From contig CM019822.1 in the NCBI GenBank assembly GCA_009763385.1, positions 14,465,950 to 14,529,949 on the forward strand: a DNA stretch of 64,000 nt, given 5' to 3'. Below are positions 57,064 to 64,000 of the stretch, piece after piece (within the stretch, counting starts at the first letter, position 1; the number at the start of each line of letters is the position of its first letter). This DNA is from Coix lacryma-jobi var. lacryma-jobi. Its lineage: Eukaryota > Streptophyta > Magnoliopsida > Poales > Poaceae. The notes under the pieces are model-generated. The model searched no databases, was not told the origin of the DNA, and saw only the letters and a program-made list of their open reading frames with translations. The position numbers and the translations under genes are program-made.

Positions 57064-57997
57064 CATAACAGAGATAAATATTGCACAGCTGAATTTAACA
57101 GACATGTATTATCACTTTGTTAAATACATTTCAAGGCAACGATCCTGCAAGATATGGTCCTATTCGTTTCCTTGAGATCCATGGACTAGAAAATTGACAC
57201 TAAAATTTGGAAGCATGACACGGAACCGAAAAAAACAAAATTATAACTAATATAAAATGGAATCCCACAGGTGGAGGAACTTCAAAGGTAGGCACCTGGG
57301 CGACCAGCAAACCAATAATGCGTGCATCAATTCAGCTCCTGGATTTCTTGTTGATCAGCCGAGGGAACCTTGAGTTTTAATATGGCAGGATGGCGGCATC
57401 TTGGAACGGATGAGCAGGTTACGTAGGCAACAACAAAATTGGGATCAGACACAAGATCCATGGGAGGAACGATGGGTGAGACTAAGACAAGCAGGCAGAA
57501 GCGAACCAACCTGATGAGTACAGGTCCACGATGGAGAAGGGTTCCTGCATAGGCGGCGAAGCGGATTGTCGATTCCATGATGCCGAACTGCGGACTGTTG
57601 TCGTCTACTCGCGTTCGTGCAGAAAGAGTGGGGATGCGGCAGCAGCGGTTGCGGCGGCATATGCCTAGTGCGATTCCACAAAGTGGAGGAAGTCGATAGG
57701 GTTCTATTTGGGCTTGGGCCGCACACCCTTGAGGCCTCTTATTTTGCCGGCAAGCTTCTGATGTGTTTTAATTAAGAAAAAAACCGTGTCAAGAAGTGTG
57801 TCTAGGCACTTAACTAAAACGATTTTCTTTAAACGTGTTAAAGAACGACGTCTTCGTGCAACATCATTTAAAATTAGATACGTTTTTTTTAAAACGTATC
57901 AAGCACCGTATCTAATAGTGGAACCACCCGAGATTTAGATACGTTGTAAATAGCGTAGCAAATGAAACGTAGCTACCACCCCCTATTTCTTGTAGTG
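57064..57997. other. CACTA right arm: TIR, subterminal repeats, possible first exon
   Basis: Mirrors the left arm: GATACGTTT and AAACGTATC motifs at about 57879-57940. On the minus strand an ATG at 57576-57578 opens a frame that reaches a GT donor-like site (CATCAG|GTTGG, about 57512) and could be a first exon. No known family. G1 begins its TSD CATAA at 57064-57068. Confidence 0.55.
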
Positions 57998-58003
57998 AGA
58001 CAT

Positions 58004-58825
58004 ACCTCTAGTACGTTTTTCTGTCCATCCTTGATTTGCCACCATTGTCTCGATTAGTTTGGTTGCCTTCTCTACAGTGAGAGAGAGGTATGCACCTCCG
58101 GCGGCAGCATCAATGTGTTGTCAAGATTCTTGCTGGAGTCCATGGTAGAAGCTCTGGATCAAGCACTAGTCTTGCATACCATGGTGGAGACAGTTTTCAA
58201 CATACTCTTGTAGTCTCTCCCAAGCTTCAGTGATTGTTTCTTCGTCTCCCTGTCCAAAGTTAGAAATCTTGCTACGGAAAAGAATAGTTCGACTTATCGG
58301 GCAGAACTTGTTGAGGAATTGATCCGCGCATCTCACCCATGTCAGCAGGTGTCCAGAGTTGAAGAGGAACCACTGCTTCGCTTTTTCCACTAATGAAAAT
58401 GGAAAAAGACGAAGTCTAATGGCATCCTGCGAAACTCTCTGCACAGAAATTGTACTACATATCTCCAGAAAATTCCGGAGATGAGCATTGGCATCGTCGG
58501 AAGGTTTGCCATTAAATGCAATAGCTTGAGCCACACGTATTAGGTGAAGTTTAAGCTCAAAATCTACATTACTAGTAGAAGGTAACACTGGAATGTGAGC
58601 AAGAGTAGGCATGGAATACTCACGTAGTGTTTTGGTCGACGTCGATGTTGATTGATCGTTGGAGCAGCTTGGTTCGTCAGTCACTTTTGACTGGGATTCT
58701 TGTCTTGACGAACTCCTCTCGTGAAACCCCAAGTTCTTCCTCGGAGGAGTGAGATTAGCTCTCGCTCTCCTAAGAAAGGCCTCGGGATCTTCTTGATAGT
58801 CGCTCGGAAGATTGAATCCGGCCAT
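58004..58825 (-). pseudogene. F gag N-terminal domain
   Basis: Start chosen at ATG 58823-58825 (MAGFNLPSDYQED); an upstream in-frame ATG at 58849 is less likely because it lacks similarity. Gag domain motifs: DFELKLHLIRVAQAIAFNGK, DDANAHLRNFLEICSTI, IRLRLFPFSLVEKAKQWF, TWVRCADQFLNKFCP and ITEAWERLQEYVENCLHHG, typical of Athila-like gag. A TAG at 58163-58165 ends the frame; gag-like sequence (ATKLIETMVANQGW) continues to the CACTA insertion at 57997. Confidence 0.87.
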
Positions 58826-58928
58826 GGCGACTTGAACGATCACAAGCAACGAACAATATATAAAGCCGCTAGAACTACGAGGGTTAATTCAATAGAAGTC
58901 ACAAAGAATTAATTCTAGCCAATTGCTT

Positions 58929-58945
58929 CCCCGGCAACGGCGCCA
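58929..58945 (-). other. F innermost primer-binding site (tRNA-Asp type)
   Basis: On the minus strand TGGCGCCGTTGCCGGGG. Two further copies lie at 59002-59018 and 59075-59090 within tandem modules. The innermost one adjoins the gag leader. Confidence 0.85.
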
Positions 58946-58953
58946 GAAATGCT

Positions 58954-59098
58954 TGTTGACTCTTGCTAACGTCGTCACTAGGAGTAGACTATGGAATCTA
59001 TCCCCGGCAACGGCGCCAGAAATGCTTGTTGACTCTTGCTAACGTCGTCACTAGGAGTAGACTATGGAATCTATCCCGGCAACGGCGCCAGAAAGGCT
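58954..59098 (-). repeat. two tandem PBS-containing modules at the edge of LTR H
   Basis: Units 58954-59026 (73 bp) and 59027-59098 (72 bp), nearly identical. Each begins TGTTGACTCTTGCTAACG and contains CCGGCAACGGCGCCA. They are homologous to the single 70-bp module inside solo LTR S (17928-17997). Confidence 0.92.
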
Positions 59099-61900
59099 TG
59101 TTGGTACTTCTTAATGTAAGAAGTATAACTAACTGTTGGTATAAATTAACGCACACTCTACTTTATCCGCAAGCGCACAGATAAGATCTACCGATGTAGC
59201 ACTTCACCAGAGTAACCCAGTTTTAATATCGAACCCAAAGGAACGGATAGCGATGAGTCTCAAGTGTATAACCCCTGAGTAACTAACAAGGACGGAGAAG
59301 CTAAAAGTATAGAGGGGATCACTAAGGTTATCTAAACCTAACTTAAGAGTGATATGTCTATTATTCTTAATGGGGAAGTTGCCATAAAAGGTCACAACAG
59401 AGTATGATTCTTTCATGCAAATGTATAATCCTACCGAGCCTACACACGGGTAAGTGGACTATAGAAGAATCAACAAGGCTATAAGAGTCACCCTTGCGAA
59501 CTACCACTACTACCGGCGTTATAGGAGGTAAACATGAGTTATCCAGTCTAAGCACCATGCTTACACTATCCAACTACTCTAACTCTAGAGCGACTAGAAT
59601 TAAAGTACTCAAAAGAGAGTCATAAACCTTAAGAACAATAAGAACAATGGCTCAAACTTAAATATAGATGTTGATTACCGAAACAATCGTTGAAGCAAGT
59701 CGATGAAGAACTTGAATCCACAGGTACAAGATGAAGAAGTTGATCCGACAGGCCGGAGCTTCCTCTTGATCTCTTCCTCTCTCTCTCTCTTCTAGTTCTA
59801 GAATAAGACTAGGTTCTAATCCTACTTGAGGGGTATCTAGTCTTCTACTTGAAAGCTAACTCTTGATTACAACTAGATGAACTAGATCTAATTCTAGATG
59901 AACTAGAAGAGATTCATCTAGAGGGACCTCTACTTCTACATTGGAACCCTAGTTTCTGATGTGGAGATGAATACTGAAGAGGGAGATGCCTGGAGAGGGG
60001 GGTCTGGGGCTGCTTATATAGCCCTGGGCGATGAACCGTGGCCGTTAGATCAAACCGACTTGAGGTACGGTCGAGATGCATCCTGGAGGTCGGTGGAAGT
60101 AGCTTGAAGAAGACGAAAGCGTGGGGCCTCCGTGGCCGACCAACCGGTGGGCCCTATGGGACCGGTCGGTCCCACAGGTCGGCCTCTGGTGGTGTCCTTC
60201 CTTGTGGTGTCTTCTTACGTCCTCTGGAGTCTTCTAGAAGTATCCTAACGTGGCGGTTGCGTTATCTCCCGACGGTTTCCTTCTATGGGAAGCTATTGGT
60301 GCCGATTTCCTGGTTTAGTCCCTGCAGAATCATAACTCACCAAAACTCGTGGAATATTGTCAGTTGAAACCCTAAACCTTTGTTGGTGATTGGATTCATG
60401 TCCTTTTCATATTTATTTATCCTTTAATTTTGATAGATAACCAGCGTCAACACTAACTATTATTATGACTATTGGTAAATTCCGCAAGCGCACAGAATAA
60501 GTCAATTGTAGCACTTCACCCGGGAGTAACCGAGTATCGTATTTATTTCCACAGGGAAGCTACTATGGCAGAACTAACACTAGGACTGCTATGAACAACT
60601 AGTGATTCTAGCAAGGTTGATCGAAATGTATGAATGGGGGTTGATTTCTACTACTACTAAAAAGAAAGAAAAACTAACTATTACTAAACTAAATCGATGG
60701 GGTCTGGCCGATGAACAGATTAATGTTTTCCTACACACTTACGATCACAACTAACTTAGCAATAAAGATTTTATCTAGTTCTTCGAACCGTACACACCCT
60801 CTGGACTATATACCTCAGACGTGCACAACGAGGTTTATGATTTAAGAACTAACCCAACTATGTGGTGGAATTCAAGGCTCCCAGGGATGTCACCACCTGT
60901 TTGCTACTACAGCTATCCGGGGGGCTAGCCACAAACTAAGGTATAACTAATCTAAGCACCACGCTTACACTAATATATACTACTCTAATCTTGCGTCAAA
61001 ACTAGAGCACTGATTACTCAGCGAAGAACCCAAACTAGATACAAACTAAATACTAAGTTATCTATGATCGAAAGCACTCAACAAGAACAATAAGTAAAGA
61101 AATTAAAGTAAATGCTGAAAGTAGAAGAACACTAAGATAAATAAAGAAAGACTTGGAATTATACCTGAGACTCTGAAAGATCCTCTATTACAACTCCAGC
61201 TCTTCTCTTCTTCACTCTCGCTCTCACTCTAAGTCTCTCAACTAGAGTGTTTCTTCACCAGAGCTTTGCTTACAAGAGAGTGGGACTAATGAGGTGAGGT
61301 CTGAGTACAAATGAGCCCGGGGGGTCCTATTTATAGCCTAAGGGACCTAGGGGGTACTTATGGACCTAGGGTTAGGTCAGGGGGGTGAGTGAGGTGGCGG
61401 CCGCCACCCCTCTGGCCGTTGGATCCACCGTCATTGCTTCAACAACATCCAGTAGCTCCAGGGAGGCGGTTCCAAGGTCGGTTGCATGTCCAAAACTGTC
61501 ACATGGGCAATTTAGGTCATGATCCACGTGACATCTCTTCTTAGCCCTTGGATGCAATGACCTAAGTGATCAATGACTGCAAATGAGTGTGGCACGCCTC
61601 CCCTAGATCAGTGACGTGGCAGGGGAGGAGTTTGGGCCTCACTCCCCTGGCGGCCGCCAGTGAGGGGTGGCGGCGCCAACCCACCTTGGCCCAAAGTGAG
61701 CCCAGGTGAGTGTGCTCGGCTCCTGGTGGGTCCTCTTGGTGATTTTGCTCAAAAACCCTGCAATTACCTACATTCAAATAAAACTCAAGGACAAGTGGAA
61801 ATCGTTAGTTTATAAAAGGTTTTTGGTTGATTTTAGGTCCTTGTGTTGTGTTATATGACCTTGTTGATGCTAAGAATAAGACACTTAGTGAGCATCAACA
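59099..61900 (-). repeat. H: 5' LTR of F, interrupted by solo LTR L3
   Basis: Starts TGTTGGTACTTC and ends AGTGAGCATCAACA, about 1.48 kb without L3. On the minus strand a TATA box (CTATAAATAGG) stands at about 61327-61337. CpG-rich palindromes GGTGGCGGCCGCCACC lie at about 61391 and 61650. Its own TSD may be GAGGG (61901-61905); the partner is outside the window. Confidence 0.85.
59134..60452 (-). mobile_element. L3: solo LTR of the element A family
   Basis: 1319 bp, TGTTGGTATAAATT to CCAGCGTCAACA, the reverse complement of the A LTR. TSD CTAAC (59129-59133 and 60453-60457). TATA box on the minus strand at 60013-60020. It inserted 35 bp inside LTR H. No internal region, hence a solo LTR. Confidence 0.93.
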
Positions 61901-62065
61901 GAGGGGTGCCTAAGGAGTACTCGAGGGATGCCTCTCGAGGGGCAGAGGAGTACTCGAGGGGTGCCTCTCGAGGGGTGTCGTAGGAGTACTCTAGGGGTGC
62001 CTCTCGAGGGGTTCCTGAGGAGTACTCGAGGGGTGCCTCTCGAGGGGTGCCTCTCAAGGGGTGCC
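61901..62065 (+). repeat. minisatellite between F and the next LTR
   Basis: About four copies of a 36-40 bp unit built from GGAGTACTCGAGGGGTGCC and TCTCGAGGGG. It ends exactly where the next LTR starts. It may belong to the older element both insertions entered. Confidence 0.8.
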
Positions 62066-64000
62066 TGTAACACCCTGATTTAATTTTTTTCCCCAATTTA
62101 ATAAAGGAATTAGAAATTAATTAGGTTGGCTAGTTTATTAGAGGAGGAAAATAAAATTTATTTAATATTGTCATGTTGCATTCATGCCGTTGCATATTTT
62201 ATTGAGTGGAAAATAAATTTATTAAACCCGTATAGGGCGAATCGAATTTATTCTATTTAGAAAACAATAAAATATTTATGGAAAACTTTATAAAATCAAA
62301 TCCCAAGTTTTATTTCCAAAACTCTGCAAAACTTATTTGATTTCAAACTGGTTTTGAATTTGAATTTAAAAGGCTTTTGAAAAAGTTTAGAAAATCAAAA
62401 GAGAAAAGAAATTGGCAAAGGACCTGTTCTCCTCTTTCCCTTTTTCCAGCCCAGACCGGCCCACTCCATTTTCGCCGCAGCCCAAACCCCCCTCCCACTC
62501 TCCTTCCCCGCCACGGCCCAGCCGGCCTCCCCTCCCTCCACTTCCCCGCGGCCTCGGCCCGCTCTCCCACCGTGCGGCCCGCAACCAACCCAATCCCGCA
62601 AGCCGGCCCGGCCTCCTTCACGCGCGCGACACCAGCCGCACCGGCCAGCGCTGCAGCCACTCTCCTCACCACCTCACTGACCGGCGGGACCTATATGTCA
62701 GACGCGCCCCCAACCTCCCGCGCGAGCTCCACGCAAAATCTCCGCGTCGCGCTCGGCCTCATCCCTTCGCGCCCTCCGCTCGATCCCATCTAGCGATCGA
62801 GCCGCCAGACCTCCTCCCCTCGTCTTTTAGTAGCCATCTCTCCCTTCTCCCCCTTTTCCATCTCTTCCCCGAACGCCACCACCGCCATTAACCGAGCTCA
62901 ACACCCTAAAACCCGACGGCGTCGCCTAACCTCGGGCCACGGGGGGTGACCACCGGGGTACTCCGCGCCCACATAACCCGATCTCGGCGTACGTCTTCAC
63001 CGGAGCACGGAAACAACCCCGCCGCACCTTCTCCGTCGTCCGTCGTTTCTGGACTCCCATCGGCGACGCGAAGCACATCTACGGGCTCGCTGTAAGGTCC
63101 TCGCCATTTCCATCTCTTCCCTAGGTCTCTACCGGTCCCTTCCCGAGCCACGCCGGCGAGGCAGCGTCACCGCCCATGGCGCTCCGCCGCGGTCAACTGA
63201 CACCGGCCGCTGTTGACTGTTCCCCTTTTCGCACTGACCGTCGGATGCGAGTTCAACGGATTAGATTAGATCTCTCTTTTGAACCGGTATGCACCCGGCT
63301 CATGGAGTCGTGGACTCGGTGCACCTGCGCCGCGTCAGCCGGTCCATGGCACACCGCGCCACTAGCATCGCGCCATCTGGCGCCACACCGGCCTCCACGC
63401 GGCTGCCACGCCTGCGGATGCCACGCCCGCAACCGTTTTGCAGAAAGACCCTTCCACTATCCTAGAATAAACCCGCAGTACCAGTCATCGGTTCACTGAG
63501 TCTTCGTAAACTTGCATCCTAGCCCCTGGAGTACCGGATAAATGAGGCGCGGTCCACCGCACAGTTCCGCCTCGCCGATCTAATCACAGCCACACGTCAC
63601 CGGATCAACGGCCGAAAACAGAAGATACCCCTTCGCCGATGCCATTTTGCTAAAGAGACCCTCCCTTTTTCTTGAATCAACCCGCCGTCCACTACTACTA
63701 TTCCTTGAGTCTGCGTTTTCTTTCAATATAAACCCTGACCTTTCTCCAAAATGAGGCCCAGCCCAGCGCTGTTTTAATTTCAGTTTTGAATTATTTAAAA
63801 TACGAAAAAAAAGTTCAATCTATTTACAGTTTTGTCATTCAACTTCAAATGCTCATAACTTTCACGTTTTAACTCCGAATCGACCCATTCAACTTGCGTT
63901 AGATTCATAATTTCGTTCTCTACGCAGTAGATCGGTTAGTTTACTGTTTTCTTACTGTTTGTTGCACTGTTATTCATTTCGCTTTGTATGTGCCATGTAT
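62066..64000 (+). repeat. J: start of another Del-like LTR, cut by the window end
   Basis: Begins TGTAACACCCTGATTT, like element I but clearly diverged afterwards. An A/T-rich first 300 bp is followed by a C-rich block (62440-63480) and then by a segment ending in CTCATAACTTTCACG-like sequence, a composition typical of Del/Tekay LTRs. Open frames at 62377-62891 overlap one another and have no motif. Only one edge is visible, so the identity and the TSD (flank GTGCC) are unproven. Confidence 0.6.

Larger units (their letters stand above)
29313..57997. mobile_element. short non-autonomous CACTA transposon, expanded by G1
   Basis: Terminal inverted repeats: left CACTACAAGAGAACACC, right (reverse complement) CACTACAAGAAATAGGG, with TAGCTACG conserved 23-30 bp in. 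The 3-bp TSD is AGA (29310-29312 and 57998-58000). Without G1 it is about 2.16 kb. Subterminal regions carry repeated GATACGTTT and related motifs in both orientations, as expected for binding sites of a CACTA-encoded protein. No transposase is recognisable, so it depends on an autonomous partner. Confidence 0.93.
27287..61900 (-). mobile_element. F: Athila-type Ty3/gypsy element, minus strand, heavily interrupted
   Basis: Read on the minus strand: 5' LTR H (61900-59099, with solo LTR L3 inside), two PBS-containing modules, PBS at 58945-58929, gag N-terminal part (58825-58004), CACTA insertion (57997-29313, TSD AGA), then gag C-terminal part and protease (29309-27942), a non-coding tract, and then the G2 insertion at 27286. 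RT, integrase and the 3' LTR lie beyond G2, outside the window. The tRNA-Asp PBS and the protease type suggest the Athila lineage. Confidence 0.85.

Noticed and set aside
61901..62065. Possible CRISPR-like or satellite array of about four units
   Set aside because: Units are adjacent without unique spacers and vary in length. It is a short minisatellite in plant DNA.
62377..62891. Overlapping proline/serine-rich frames on both strands in LTR J, which could look like a small gene
   Set aside because: They overlap in several frames, have no recognisable motif and follow the C-rich composition of the LTR.

Overview
This window is plant nuclear DNA, most likely from a grass, and as far as I can see it is entirely a nest of transposable elements. 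I found no host protein-coding gene, rRNA, tRNA gene or CRISPR array. The plant assignment rests on the element types: a Ty1/copia element of SIRE/Maximus type, Athila-type and Tat-type Ty3/gypsy elements, a Del/Tekay-type LTR element and a CACTA DNA transposon. Their mixture and GC-rich style suggest Poaceae, perhaps Panicoideae, but I cannot name a species. Almost every boundary below is fixed by a matching target-site duplication (TSD), TG...CA termini, a primer-binding site (PBS) next to the 5' LTR, or a polypurine tract (PPT) next to the 3' LTR.

Left third (1-27286). The 3' half of a SIRE-like copia element (1-1994 plus 13435-16632) carries a non-autonomous Athila-like element A (1995-13429, TSD ATGAT). 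A in turn carries a small non-autonomous LTR element D (5324-8578, TSD GGAGG). The copia element sits inside G2, a minus-strand Tat-lineage gypsy element (16633-27286, 5' LTR at its right end). G2 also holds a solo LTR, S (17928-19346, TSD ACGTG).

Middle and right (27287-61900). G2 itself lies in F, a minus-strand Athila-type element whose 5' LTR (called H, 59099-61900) and gag-protease genes are present. F is split by a short non-autonomous CACTA element (29313-57997, TSD AGA). That CACTA element is expanded by G1, a plus-strand Tat element of the same family as G2 (30545-57063, TSD CATAA). G1 has three LTRs because it is a partly deleted tandem. G1 is split between its second RNase H and its integrase by I, a very young non-autonomous Del/Tekay-type element with 4487-bp LTRs (38526-48795, TSD ACCCC). 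The H LTR contains another solo LTR, L3, of the A family (59134-60452, TSD CTAAC). Beyond F lie a minisatellite (61901-62065) and the start of a further Del-like LTR (62066-64000).

How the genes fit together. G1 and G2 share one plan: LTR, tRNA-Arg PBS, gag-protease, then reverse transcriptase, RNase H, a second (Tat-type) RNase H and integrase, then an antisense, apparently spliced gene with its own TATA box, then PPT and LTR. Both copies carry the same in-frame UAG between protease and reverse transcriptase, while their other stops differ; this suggests a family trait such as programmed readthrough. All coding regions carry stops or frameshifts and are relics. The nesting gives a relative insertion order, with F the oldest here and I probably the youngest.
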